A model generated the notes under the pieces. That model was not told the origin of the DNA. It was given only the letters and a program-made list of their open reading frames with translations, and made no database searches. Below are positions 39,530 through 49,659 of a DNA stretch of 64,000 bases, in pieces. How positions within the stretch are numbered: the first letter of the stretch is position 1; every line of letters begins with the position of its first letter. Both the position numbers and the translations under genes were made by a program. Source of the DNA: Actinoplanes subtropicus (GTDB lineage: Bacteria > Actinomycetota > Actinomycetes > Mycobacteriales > Micromonosporaceae); assembly GCF_000721705.1 (NCBI RefSeq), contig NZ_JOJL01000007.1, positions 1 through 64,000 of the forward strand. The letters run 5' to 3'.

Positions 39530-40093
39530 ATGGCTCTCGGTTTCGTCCGCCCCGCCCGCCCCGAAGATGCGGCCGAGGTCGCCCGCATCCAGCTCGCCAC
39601 CTGGCGCACGGCGTACCGGCGGATGTTCCCGGCGCACGTCCTGGCGAACCTCGACGAGGCCTTCCTGGCCCGCACCTGGCTCGAGGCGATCGAGCGGCCC
39701 CCGTCGCCGCGGCACCGGGTGCTGATCGCCGTCGAGCAGGGCGAGTCGGCCACCGAGGTGGTCGGCTTCGCCGCCGCCGGCCCCGCCGACGAGCAGGCCC
39801 AGGCCCCCGAGGAACCGGCGCTGCCGGCGGAGGTGGCCGCCTTCACCGACCTGCTGGTCGAGCCGCGCTGGGGCCGCCGCGGCCACGGCAGCCGGCTGCT
39901 CTCGGCGACCGTCGACCTGTGGCGCGAGGACGGTTTCACGCACGCCGTGGCCTGGGCCTACGAGCAGGACCAGGCCACCCAGAAGTTCCTGGCCTCGGCC
40001 GGCTGGTCCCCCGACGGCGCCGGCCGCGCGCTCGACGTCGACGACATGCTCGTCCCCCAGCTCCGGCTGCACGTCGACCTGGGCGCAGAATGA
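39530..40093 (+). CDS. GNAT family N-acetyltransferase
   Basis: The 187-residue protein has the GNAT fold. An N-terminal substrate part reads FVRPARPEDAAEVARIQLATWRTAYRRMFP, and the acetyl-CoA loop is VEPRWGRRGHGSRLLSA, followed by a C-terminal strand-turn region. The acceptor is unknown. The message should be leaderless (TAGGCT-N6-ATG). It is followed four bases later by the DCC-family gene, so the two are co-transcribed. Confidence 0.88.
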   Translation: MALGFVRPARPEDAAEVARIQLATWRTAYRRMFPAHVLANLDEAFLARTWLEAIERPPSPRHRVLIAVEQGESATEVVGFAAAGPADEQAQAPEEPALPAEVAAFTDLLVEPRWGRRGHGSRLLSATVDLWREDGFTHAVAWAYEQDQATQKFLASAGWSPDGAGRALDVDDMLVPQLRLHVDLGAE

Positions 40094-40097
40094 TCAG

Positions 40098-40493
40098 GTG
40101 ACCCCGACCTTCGTCTACGACGGCGACTGCTCCTTCTGCACCACGTGCGCCGAGTTCATCGAGCGCCGCATCCCGACGCGCGCCCGCATCGTGCCGTGGC
40201 AGTTCGCCGACCTCGACGACCTCGGGCTCACCCAGGAGCAGTGCGAGCAGTCCGTCCAGTGGGTCTCCGCCGAGCAGCGCGGCTCCGGCCCCGACGCGAT
40301 CGCCCTCCTGCTCTCCGACGCCGGTCGGATGTGGCGATTCGCCGGGGCCGGCCTCCGATTCGCTCCGGTCCGCCTGGCCGCCTGGCCGGCCTATCGCTGG
40401 ATCGCCGACCACCGCCACCTGCTTCCCGGCGGAACGGCAGCATGTTCGCTGCCGCAAGCTCAGCGCGACGCACTCTTCGGAAAACCTTCCTGA
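40098..40493 (+). CDS. DCC-family (DUF393) thiol-disulfide oxidoreductase-like protein
   Basis: The 131-residue protein starts with the family signature FVYDGDCSFCTTCAEFIERR, with CxxC in a thioredoxin-like fold, and ends with a short hydrophobic segment around WPAYRWIADHR. Members are predicted redox proteins with little experimental work. It is co-transcribed with the GNAT gene. GTG start. Confidence 0.88.
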   Translation: MTPTFVYDGDCSFCTTCAEFIERRIPTRARIVPWQFADLDDLGLTQEQCEQSVQWVSAEQRGSGPDAIALLLSDAGRMWRFAGAGLRFAPVRLAAWPAYRWIADHRHLLPGGTAACSLPQAQRDALFGKPS

Positions 40494-40583
40494 CGTACGC
40501 GTGGGACAAGTCCCCGGTGCAGCGCCCGAGCTGACTGCAACTCACTCTCCGCGTGCGGCTGCCGGGCTGTCCTGCATGGCCTT

Positions 40584-41774
40584 TCAGCCGCCGTCGATCT
40601 TGACGACCCGGGCCCACGAGGGCGGCGGCCACTTGTAGGCGTCCCGGCGCGGAAAGAGCCCGATCACCGTGGGCCGCCCCGGCGACGCCATCGGCCACGG
40701 GGTCTGCCCGTCGGTGAGCATCACCAGCACATCCGGCCGCGGCTGGGCGGAGAGCGCCCGATCGATGCCGACCACCAGGTCCGTGCCGCCGCCCCCGATC
40801 AGCGGAATACCCTCGGCCCCGCACAGCCGCTGGACCACCCCGGCCGCGGCGTCGCACGAGATGACGCCGACCTGATCGCGCCGCCCGCCGAGCGACCGGC
40901 CGATCGCGGTCACCTCCAGCAGCGCGCTGCCCAGCTCGGCGTCGCTCACCGAGCCGGACGTGTCGATCACCACGGTCACCCGGGGCACCCGGCGGCGCAG
41001 GGCCGGCAGCACGATCCCGGGCAGGGCGGCCGACCGCCGGGCGGGCCGCCCGTACGTGTAGTCCTGCCCGGCCCCCGCCCCCGAGGCCGCCGCCCGCACC
41101 GCCGCGCCCAGCAGGTCGCGCCACGGCTGCGGCGGGTGGAACGCCTCCTCGGCCCACCGCCGCCAACCCTGCGGCACCTCCCCCGGATGCCCCTCGATGC
41201 CCCGCGCCACCCGGAACCGGACCGCGTCCCGCTCCTCGTCGGACAGCCCGTGCGCGCCGTCCGGCCCGAGATCCCACTCCCGCTCCAGCCCGTCGGCGCC
41301 GCTGCCGCAGTCCAGCCAGACGAAGTCCTGAGTGGCCGGCCCGAGCGTGAACCGGCCCAGGTACTCCTCCATCAGCAGGCCCTCCTCCAGCCGCAACAGC
41401 CTCGGCCGGACGGCACCCGCGGGCTCGGCCAGCCCCTCGCCGTACACGTCGTCGTTGATCTCCAGGTCGGCGGCGATGTTCATCCGCAGCCGCTCGCCGC
41501 GGCCGCTCAGCCCGTGCCGGGCCGCGTACCGGTCACCGCGGCCGTGATGGTCGCGCAGCAGGTGCGAGACCTCGTGCACCCAGACCCCGGCCAGCTCCTC
41601 GACCGGCGTCGCGGCCACGAACGCCGGCGACACGTAGCAGCGCCAGTGCCGGTCCACCGCCATCGTCGGCACCCGTTCCGAAGCCACCGGCCGCAGCGCG
41701 TACAGGGCCGCCGCCAGGTAGGGCCTCGCCCGAGCGGCCGCGAGCCGGGCGGCGTACAACTTCCGCTCATCCAT
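40584..41774 (-). CDS. VWA-containing metallopeptidase-like protein (DUF2201 type) of a MoxR cassette
   Basis: The N-terminal half holds an HEVSH motif (67-71) in ELAGVWVHEVSHLLRDH, typical of the zincin-like DUF2201 domain. The C-terminal half is a von Willebrand A domain with the MIDAS sequence DTSGS near residue 272 and later GGGGTDL and TDGQTPWP. MoxR ATPases usually partner such VWA proteins to insert cofactors or remodel complexes. The start overlaps the MoxR stop by eight bases, so they are coupled. The protease site looks intact, but activity is unproven. Substrate unknown. Confidence 0.85.
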   Translation of the reverse strand: MDERKLYAARLAAARARPYLAAALYALRPVASERVPTMAVDRHWRCYVSPAFVAATPVEELAGVWVHEVSHLLRDHHGRGDRYAARHGLSGRGERLRMNIAADLEINDDVYGEGLAEPAGAVRPRLLRLEEGLLMEEYLGRFTLGPATQDFVWLDCGSGADGLEREWDLGPDGAHGLSDEERDAVRFRVARGIEGHPGEVPQGWRRWAEEAFHPPQPWRDLLGAAVRAAASGAGAGQDYTYGRPARRSAALPGIVLPALRRRVPRVTVVIDTSGSVSDAELGSALLEVTAIGRSLGGRRDQVGVISCDAAAGVVQRLCGAEGIPLIGGGGTDLVVGIDRALSAQPRPDVLVMLTDGQTPWPMASPGRPTVIGLFPRRDAYKWPPPSWARVVKIDGG

Positions 41775-42945
41775 GCGCGTCGGCCAGCTCCGATACCGAG
41801 ATCGCGCCGGCCAGCCGGTCGATCGTCGCCGGGACCGGCCAGTCGTCCCGGCGCAGCGCCGCCAGCGTGCTCGCCGGCACCACCACCAGGTCGGGCGCGC
41901 CCGTCTCCAGCGCCCGGGCGAGCAGTTGCCAGGCCGCGTCCCAGCGAGCCCGTTCCGGCCGCCGCCGCACCGCCGCCACCACCCCGTCGAGCACCGCCTG
42001 CCGCAGGTCCCCGCGCTCCGGCAGGCGGGCGCCGGCCGGGTCGGCCAGCAGGTCCTCCGGGTCGGGCAGGTCCATCCGGTCCAGACCGGCCAGCAGCTCC
42101 AGCCCCGGCCCGTCCCCGACCACCCCGCGCACCAACATCGACAGCACCTCGCGGGACGCGCCCGCCGCGGTGGCGAACGCGATCAGCCGCAGCGCCATGT
42201 CCCAGGTCCGCGGCGACGGCCAGGCCCCGCCCCGGCGGGTCTCGGTCTTCGGCAGCTGATGCACCAGCGCGGGCCGGGCGGCGAGCAGCCCGCAGACCGC
42301 GCGCCGGGCGTAGTCCACCGCTTCCGGCAACGCGGCCCGATCGAGCCGGGGCAGTGACGCCCGCGGCCAGGTCCCGCCCAGGCCGCGTACCACCACGTCG
42401 TGGTCGAAGGTCCAGTCCAGATGGACGAAGCGGTTCGCCAGCGGCGCGCTCAGCTCCCAGCCGTCGGCGGCGGAGGCGCGGGGGTTGGCCGCCGCCACGA
42501 TCCGCACGCCCGGCGGCAGCCGTAGCGCGCCGACCCGCCGTTCGAGCACCAGCCGCAGCAGCGCGGCCTGCACCGCCGGCGGCGCGGTGGAGAGCTCGTC
42601 CAGGAAGAGCAGCCCGCGCCCGGCCCGGGCCAGCCGGACCGCCCAGTCCGGCGGGGCCAGCGGCACGCCGTGCGCGGCCGGGTCGGCGCCGACCACCGGC
42701 AGTCCGGCGAAGTCGGTCGGCTCGTGCACGCTGGCGATCACGGTGGTCAGCGGCAGCCCGAGCGACTCGGCGAGCTGGCCGAGCGCGGCGGTCTTGCCGA
42801 TTCCCGGCTCGCCCCAGAGCAGCACGGGCAGGTCGGCCGCGACGGCCAGGGTGAGCGCCTCGAGCTGGGCGTTCGCCCGCGGCTCGGTGGCGGTGTCGGC
42901 GAGCAGGCCGAGCAGGCCGGCGGCGAGGTCAAGAGTTTCGGTCAT
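41767..42945 (-). CDS. MoxR-family AAA+ ATPase
   Basis: The 392-residue protein has Walker A LLWGEPGIGKT (42-52), Walker B LLFLDELSTAPPAVQAALL, a sensor 1 region RIVAAANPRAS and the C-terminal lid. MoxR ATPases act as chaperone-like motors with VWA-domain partners. It lies between the unknown protein and the VWA metallopeptidase, with an 8-bp overlap downstream and a 7-bp gap upstream, so the three are one operon. Confidence 0.92.
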   Translation of the reverse strand: MTETLDLAAGLLGLLADTATEPRANAQLEALTLAVAADLPVLLWGEPGIGKTAALGQLAESLGLPLTTVIASVHEPTDFAGLPVVGADPAAHGVPLAPPDWAVRLARAGRGLLFLDELSTAPPAVQAALLRLVLERRVGALRLPPGVRIVAAANPRASAADGWELSAPLANRFVHLDWTFDHDVVVRGLGGTWPRASLPRLDRAALPEAVDYARRAVCGLLAARPALVHQLPKTETRRGGAWPSPRTWDMALRLIAFATAAGASREVLSMLVRGVVGDGPGLELLAGLDRMDLPDPEDLLADPAGARLPERGDLRQAVLDGVVAAVRRRPERARWDAAWQLLARALETGAPDLVVVPASTLAALRRDDWPVPATIDRLAGAISVSELADAHG

Positions 42946-42952
42946 CCGATCA

Positions 42953-44188
42953 TCACCTTCGGCGAGAGGAGGGCAAGGTCTTGAGCGGGCCGCGCCCGGC
43001 CAGCCCGGCCCGGTACAGCCCGTGGGTGACGCGGCGCTCGGCCGCGCGGTCGAGTTCGTCGCGCAGGGCCCCGTCCGGCAGCGCGGCGGCGGCGCCGAGC
43101 AGCCCTTCGACGACCGCGAGGGCGCCGGCGGTGTCGCCGTGGTCGAGCCGCCCCCGGATGGCGTCCAGCTCGGTCGGCTCCCGCGCGGCCAGGTCGATCG
43201 CCCGCAGGCACGGCAGCGGCTTCCCGCCGAGCGCGACGAGCGCCGCCTCCCGGCGCAGCTCCGCCGGGTCGTGGTCGAGCGCCGACAGCACCCCGTCCAC
43301 GATCCCGATCCGATGCCGGGCGTCGCCGCACGCGATCAGACGCACGCCCGAGGCTTCTATTTCCCGATTTATCGTGGTATCGCCGGTGAGGGCGGCGGCT
43401 ACCAGCGGATGCAGCCGGCCGGGTTCGATCAGCCCGGCGCGCAGCAGTGCGAGATCGGGCGACACCCAGACGGCCGCGTCCGGCAGCAGCGGAGCGGCCA
43501 GCACCGGGCCGCTGAAGGCCCGCGGGACCGGATCGCCCGGGTAAACGGCGAGACGGCGACGCCTCGCCACCCGGACGATCACCGGCTCGCCGGCCCGCCG
43601 CACGATCGCCGCCTCGGCCGCCCACCGATGGACGGCCAGGCCGCCCGCGGCGGCTCGCCAGGTCGCCGCGCCGGAGCGTTCCCGCAGGTCGCCGGCGCGC
43701 CGGGCGTCCCACAGATGCCGGTGGAGATCAAGCCGGAAGCGCCGGTCCGGTCGCGCGTGCGGATGCGACCGGTTCGGCCCGGGCCGGCCGTCCCAGAGGG
43801 CGAGGCTGATCCGTTGACCGGAGTCCGCCCAGGCCGGCGCGGTTCGGACGACCAACTGGGGACCCTGCGGGTAGCGGGCCAGGGCGACCGTGAGGCCCGG
43901 GCGGAGCAGGCCGTCCGGGGCGATCCGGGGCAGGTGCCAGCGCAGCAGGTCGGGGGCGAGATGGCGCAGGTCGGCGCGGAGCAGTGCGGCAAGCTCCCGG
44001 CCGTGGACCCGGGCCACGGTCCGGGGGTCCAGATCCACGTCGATCCGCGCGGCGGCGCAGGCGCCGGCCCAGTCGCCCACCGTACGGCGGGCGGTCGCGG
44101 TTTCGATCATCGAGGGCGGCACGGCGAACTCGCGCACGCGCAGCCAGCGGAGAAGACGGAGGTCACCGTCGGCAGGGATCGAGCGCAT
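42953..44188 (-). CDS. Unknown 411-residue protein heading the MoxR/VWA operon
   Basis: This soluble protein is rich in Arg, Ala and Leu and has no signal peptide or membrane span. It has no domain I can name. Visible features are an alternating helix/strand N-terminal part with LLRWHLPRIAPDGLL, a middle segment AVYPGDPVPRAFSGPVLAAPLL, and a helical C-terminal half with DHDPAELRREAALVALGG. ATG 44188 is chosen because AAGGTGAG lies six bases upstream; GTG 44194 is too close to it. As the first gene of a tight three-gene unit it is probably a specific client or adaptor of the MoxR ATPase. Confidence 0.75.
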   Translation of the reverse strand: MRSIPADGDLRLLRWLRVREFAVPPSMIETATARRTVGDWAGACAAARIDVDLDPRTVARVHGRELAALLRADLRHLAPDLLRWHLPRIAPDGLLRPGLTVALARYPQGPQLVVRTAPAWADSGQRISLALWDGRPGPNRSHPHARPDRRFRLDLHRHLWDARRAGDLRERSGAATWRAAAGGLAVHRWAAEAAIVRRAGEPVIVRVARRRRLAVYPGDPVPRAFSGPVLAAPLLPDAAVWVSPDLALLRAGLIEPGRLHPLVAAALTGDTTINREIEASGVRLIACGDARHRIGIVDGVLSALDHDPAELRREAALVALGGKPLPCLRAIDLAAREPTELDAIRGRLDHGDTAGALAVVEGLLGAAAALPDGALRDELDRAAERRVTHGLYRAGLAGRGPLKTLPSSRRR

Positions 44189-44249
44189 CAGCACTCACCT
44201 TGCGGGGACGGGGCCTCCCTTCGGCACGAGAAGATTCTCATCGTGCGCC

Positions 44250-44340
44250 AGGATACCGCCCGGCGGTGGGATCGGCCGCCAGGATACCGCCGCCAGTGAG
44301 ATCGGCCGCCAGGATACCGCCGGCGGTGAGATCGGCCGAT
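44250..44340. repeat. 30-bp tandem repeat, three copies, in a divergent promoter
   Basis: Units start at 44250, 44281 and 44311, with core AGGATACCGCC and GAGATCGGCCGCC; the first has one extra base. The last runs into the palindrome GATCGGCCGATC (44330-44341). They lie between the MoxR-cassette leader gene and the deacetylase gene, where promoters for both should be, so they may be operators. Confidence 0.8.
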
Positions 44341-44371
44341 CGACCGATGCCCGGGGGCGGAATCCGACCCA

Positions 44372-45322
44372 ATGGCCGAAGCGTCGCTTGACGCGATCGA
44401 CGATGCTGCAAGCGAGTACCACGTGCACGGGGGAGATTTTCATGACGCTGGCAGCACTCAGGTGCCTCCGAAACCGGGACGAACCATGGCTGGGTTGAGC
44501 CGCCGGGCCCTCCTCGGCGGGGCCGTTCTCGGCGCGGCCGGGGTGGCCACCGGCGTGGCCGGGACGCCGCTGGTCCGCGGGTGGCTGGGCCTGGACCGGC
44601 CGCCGGTCAGCGGCGGGTACGCCGCCTCGGCCGACCATCTCGAGGCCGTGGCGAACCCGGGCGTGTCGATCCACTACTACGCGCGGACGACCGAGCCGGT
44701 GGTGGCGTTCACCTTCGACGACGGCCCCGCGCCGCACTGGACCCCGATGGTGCTCGACGAGCTGGACAAGGCCCAGGTCCCGGCCACGTTCTTCATGGTC
44801 GGGCGCAACCTGTCGCAGCATTCCGCGCTGGTCGACGGCCGGCTGGCCCGGCACGAGGTGGGCAACCACTCGTGGAAGCACGACGACCTGGCCACCGAGG
44901 ACCTGGCCCGGGTCGGCGACGACCTGGACCGCACCCAGGCCGCGATCCGCAAGTACACCGGCCGGACCGCCACGCTGTTCCGGCCGCCGTACGGGCACCT
45001 GGGCGGATCCACCGTGCTCGCCGCGGACCAGCGGGGATACGACGTCGTGCTGTGGTCGATGGAGATGCACGAGAACACGTACAAGGGCGACCCGGCCGGG
45101 CAGGCGCGCGACATCGTGGCGTCGGCGCGGCCCGGATCGATCATCCTGGCCCACGACGCCGGCGGCGACCAGCGGCTGGTCACCATCCGCGGCCTGGCCG
45201 CCATGTTCGACGGGCTGCGCCGCCGCGGGTTCCGCATGGTCACCGTCTCCGAACTGCTGGCCACCGCCTCGGCGAAGCCGCTGCCGGGGCCGGCGGCGGT
45301 CCGGGCGATCGGCACGAGGTAA
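44372..45322 (+). CDS. Tat-exported NodB-type polysaccharide deacetylase
   Basis: The enzyme removes acetyl groups from cell-wall or extracellular glycans. A twin-arginine signal (LSRRALLGGAVLGAAGVATG, Arg44-Arg45) is followed by the NodB domain: motif 1 TFDDGPAP, motif 2 HEVGNHSWKHDD, motif 3 RPPYGH and the late motif IILAHDAGG. The catalytic Asp and metal His residues are present. The 43 residues before the RR pair are long and rich in His and Asp. ATG 44372 follows GGGGGCGGA; ATG 44486 would give a short conventional Tat peptide and is an alternative. Confidence 0.9.
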   Translation: MAEASLDAIDDAASEYHVHGGDFHDAGSTQVPPKPGRTMAGLSRRALLGGAVLGAAGVATGVAGTPLVRGWLGLDRPPVSGGYAASADHLEAVANPGVSIHYYARTTEPVVAFTFDDGPAPHWTPMVLDELDKAQVPATFFMVGRNLSQHSALVDGRLARHEVGNHSWKHDDLATEDLARVGDDLDRTQAAIRKYTGRTATLFRPPYGHLGGSTVLAADQRGYDVVLWSMEMHENTYKGDPAGQARDIVASARPGSIILAHDAGGDQRLVTIRGLAAMFDGLRRRGFRMVTVSELLATASAKPLPGPAAVRAIGTR

Positions 45323-45490
45323 CGACCGCCCCGCGTCGTGCGGCCGGCCAAGACGTGCGGCCGCGCCCGCTCCCCGGCGCGCCGGCGGTGGGTGGCCTGC
45401 GGATAGCCGGCCAGGAGGTGTCGTTCGACGGCACCATCCTGACCGGCCTGCCCGCGGGCCTCGAGCTGTCCTGACCCCGCTGCCCGGAGC

Positions 45491-46984
45491 TCAGTGCGCG
45501 AGCACCGGCTCCGCGTCCGGGTCGACCGCGAGCGGGCCGCTCCGGAAGGACAGCGCGGCGATGACGGCGCAGAGCACGAAGAACCCGGCCGACCACCAGA
45601 ACACCGTGTGGTAGCTGTGCATCTGGGCCAGCGCCGCGGTCTGCGCGCTGGGGATCCGGCCGGCCAGGTAGCCGGTGGCGGCCGAGGCGGCGACCGAGCT
45701 GAGCAGCGCGGTGCCGATCGAGCCGCCGATCTGCTGGGCGGTGTTGACCATCGCCGAGGCGACGCCGGCGTCGTGGTGCTGCACGCCGGAGGTGGCCGCG
45801 TTCTGGGTGGGCGCGAAGATCAGGCCCATGCCGAGGCCGGTGATGATCAGGCCGGGCAGCACGCCGGTGACGTAGCCGGAGTCCAGCCCGATCCGGGTGA
45901 GGTAGACCATGCCGGCGGCCCCGATCAGCGCGCCGATCGGCACCAGCGGGCGCGGGCCGATCCGCGGGGTGAGCAGCGAGCCGATCGTGGTCGCCGAGAT
46001 CATCACGCCGCCGAGCATGGGCAGGAACGCCAGGCCCGACTGGATCGGGGAGAAGTGGAGCACGCCGGTGAGGTAGTAGGTGAGGAACAGGAACACGCCG
46101 AACATGCCGATGCCGGCGATGCCGACCGCCGCGTACGCCCCGCCGCGGTTGCGGTCCGTCACGACCCGCAGCGGCAGCAGCGGATGCGCCACCCGGCGCT
46201 CGATGACGACGAAGACGGCGAGCAGGACCACGCCGAGGGCGATGAAACCGTACGTCCGGGGATCGCTCCAGCCGTCGCTCGACGCGTTGCCGAGGCCGTA
46301 GACCAGGGCCACCAGGCCGCCCACCGCGGTGATCACGCCGGGCCAGTCGAGCGGGTCGCGGTGCGGCACCGGCTCGTCGCGCAGCTTGAGCATGCCGCCG
46401 ATCACGCCGGCGACCGCGAAGACCAGGTTGACGTAGAGGCACCAGCGCCACGAGGCGTACTCGGTCAGGACGCCGCCCAGCAGCAGGCCGACGGCGCCGC
46501 CGGCCCCGGAGATCGCGCCGAAGATGCCGAACGCCTTGCCGCGCTCGGCGGGGTCGGTGAACGTGATCGAGAGCAGCGAGAGGGCGGCCGGGGCGAGCAC
46601 GGCGCCGAACATGCCCTGCAGCACCCGGGCGACGATCAGCATCTCGATGCCGTTGGCGGCCCCGCCGAGAGCCGAGGCCAGCGCGAAGCCGACCAGGCCG
46701 ATCAGGAACATCCGCTTGCGGCCGACCAGGTCGGAGAGGCGGCCGCCGAGCAGCAGCAGGCTGCCGAAGGCGAGGGCGTAGCCGGTCACCACCCACTGCC
46801 GGCCGGAGTCGGAGAAGCCCAGGTCGTGCTGGGCGGTGGGCAGCGCGATGTTCACCACAGTGGCGTCGAGCACCACCATCAGCTGCGCCACGGCGAGCAC
46901 CACGAGCGCCCACCACCTGCCGGAATGCCTGTCGACGGCGGCACCGGCCGCCGTCTTGCCCTGCGCTTGCGCCGTGGTCGTCAT
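45491..46984 (-). CDS. MFS drug exporter of the DHA2 (14-span) family
   Basis: The 497-residue protein has 14 predicted spans and the family motifs LDATVVNIALPTAQHDLGFS and GGRLSDLVGRKR, as in EmrB/QacA-type proton antiporters. It diverges from a TetR regulator across 136 bp that carries three similar operators, so it is almost certainly repressed by it. ATG after GAGGATCC. The substrate cannot be read from sequence. Confidence 0.93.
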   Translation of the reverse strand: MTTTAQAQGKTAAGAAVDRHSGRWWALVVLAVAQLMVVLDATVVNIALPTAQHDLGFSDSGRQWVVTGYALAFGSLLLLGGRLSDLVGRKRMFLIGLVGFALASALGGAANGIEMLIVARVLQGMFGAVLAPAALSLLSITFTDPAERGKAFGIFGAISGAGGAVGLLLGGVLTEYASWRWCLYVNLVFAVAGVIGGMLKLRDEPVPHRDPLDWPGVITAVGGLVALVYGLGNASSDGWSDPRTYGFIALGVVLLAVFVVIERRVAHPLLPLRVVTDRNRGGAYAAVGIAGIGMFGVFLFLTYYLTGVLHFSPIQSGLAFLPMLGGVMISATTIGSLLTPRIGPRPLVPIGALIGAAGMVYLTRIGLDSGYVTGVLPGLIITGLGMGLIFAPTQNAATSGVQHHDAGVASAMVNTAQQIGGSIGTALLSSVAASAATGYLAGRIPSAQTAALAQMHSYHTVFWWSAGFFVLCAVIAALSFRSGPLAVDPDAEPVLAH

Positions 46985-47004
46985 CTCGGATCCTCGCTGC
47001 CCCT

Positions 47005-47106
47005 AAGTTGAGTGATGCCGTCCGGTTCGGAACGGTAGCCGCTAAGTTGATGAAGGCGCTCCACTTTGTCGGCCGGATCACAAAAGTTGAGGAACGTTCT
47101 CCACTT
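47005..47106. promoter_or_regulatory. Three 23-bp operators for the TetR regulator
   Basis: Sites at 47005-47027, 47044-47066 and 47084-47106 share AAGTTGA-N9-TCCACTT; the first is degenerate in its right half. Each is an imperfect palindrome. Starts are 39 and 40 bp apart, nearly four helical turns, so bound dimers would sit on one face of the DNA. The third abuts the tetR -10. Confidence 0.7.
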
Positions 47107-47108
47107 GT

Positions 47109-47114
47109 TACTCT
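47109..47114 (+). promoter_or_regulatory. -10 element (TACTCT) for leaderless tetR
   Basis: TACTCT lies exactly six bases before the GTG at 47121 and directly follows the third operator, which fits autorepression. Confidence 0.6.
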
Positions 47115-47120
47115 GGGTGG

Positions 47121-47786
47121 GTGACCGACGTCGAACGCCCGTTGCGCCGGGATGCCGAGCTCAACCGGCAGCGCATCATCGAGGCCGCCCGCGTGGTGTA
47201 TGCGGAGCGGGGCCTGGCCGCCACCTTCGACGACATCGCGCACCGGGCGGGTGTCGGCATCGGCACCGTCTACCGGCGCTTCCCCACCAAGGAGGCGCTG
47301 CTGGAGGTGGCCCTCGAGGAACTGCTCGAGCGGCACGCCCGATCCGCCGAGGAGGCGCTCCGGGCGCCGACCGCTTGGGCGGGGCTGACCGCGTTCCTGC
47401 GCGAGGCCGCCGAGATGCACGCGGCCGACCGCGGCCTGCGGGACATCGCCCTGGGCGCCGAGATCGACTTGCGGCACTTCACTCGGATGCGGGACCGCGT
47501 CCTACCGGTTCTGGAGCAGTTGATCGACCGCGCCCACGCCGAGGGGTCGCTGCGGCCCGACGTGACCGTGGAAGACCTGCCGCTGGTGATGATGATGGTC
47601 AGCGAGGTGGCCCACCACAGCCAGGCGATCCGGCCCGACATCTACGGCCGCTACCTGCAGTTGCTCCTCGACGGGCTGCGCCCCGCACCGGACAACGGCG
47701 CCCTCGGCCAGCCGCTGACCAGCGACGACGTCGAGGCCCTCGCCCGCGAGTGGATGCCGGGCCGGCACCGGGCGAGCCGCGCCTAG
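47121..47786 (+). CDS. TetR-family transcriptional repressor
   Basis: The 221-residue protein has the TetR helix-turn-helix at about 18-64 (RIIEAARVVYAERGLAATFDDIAHRAGVGIGTVYRRFPTKEALLEVAL) and a helical ligand domain. It diverges from a 14-span exporter, the usual repressor-pump pair. The message is predicted leaderless, and its promoter overlaps a palindromic operator. Confidence 0.93.
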   Translation: MTDVERPLRRDAELNRQRIIEAARVVYAERGLAATFDDIAHRAGVGIGTVYRRFPTKEALLEVALEELLERHARSAEEALRAPTAWAGLTAFLREAAEMHAADRGLRDIALGAEIDLRHFTRMRDRVLPVLEQLIDRAHAEGSLRPDVTVEDLPLVMMMVSEVAHHSQAIRPDIYGRYLQLLLDGLRPAPDNGALGQPLTSDDVEALAREWMPGRHRASRA

Positions 47787-47888
47787 AGCGGCTCAGCCCG
47801 ATGGGTCCGCTGACCGGGGAGCGGAGGGAGCGGCAGCTCAGCCCGGCGGTGGCGGCACGGGCTTGCGTTGCAGCAAGCTCGCCGGCGC

Positions 47889-47907
47889 GGGCGGGTGCGG
47901 CCCGCCC
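47889..47907. terminator. Hairpin between convergent tetR and dapB
   Basis: GGGCGGG pairs perfectly with CCCGCCC around the loop TGCGG. It lies about 100 bp past tetR and 40 bp past dapB. No U-run is present. The rest of the 160-bp gap shows nothing recognisable. Confidence 0.4.
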
Positions 47908-47946
47908 TGCGGTTGAGGGAGCCGTCGAGCGTACGGCCGCATGGTT

Positions 47947-49648
<1,702 letters not shown>

Positions 49649-49659
49649 GAGGTCCAAGG

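Noticed and set aside
45381..45474. Short frame ending IAGQEVSFDGTILTGLPAGLELS after the deacetylase gene
   Set aside because: It looks protein-like, but there is no start or ribosome-binding site. It could be a remnant of a lost gene, but too little is left to say.
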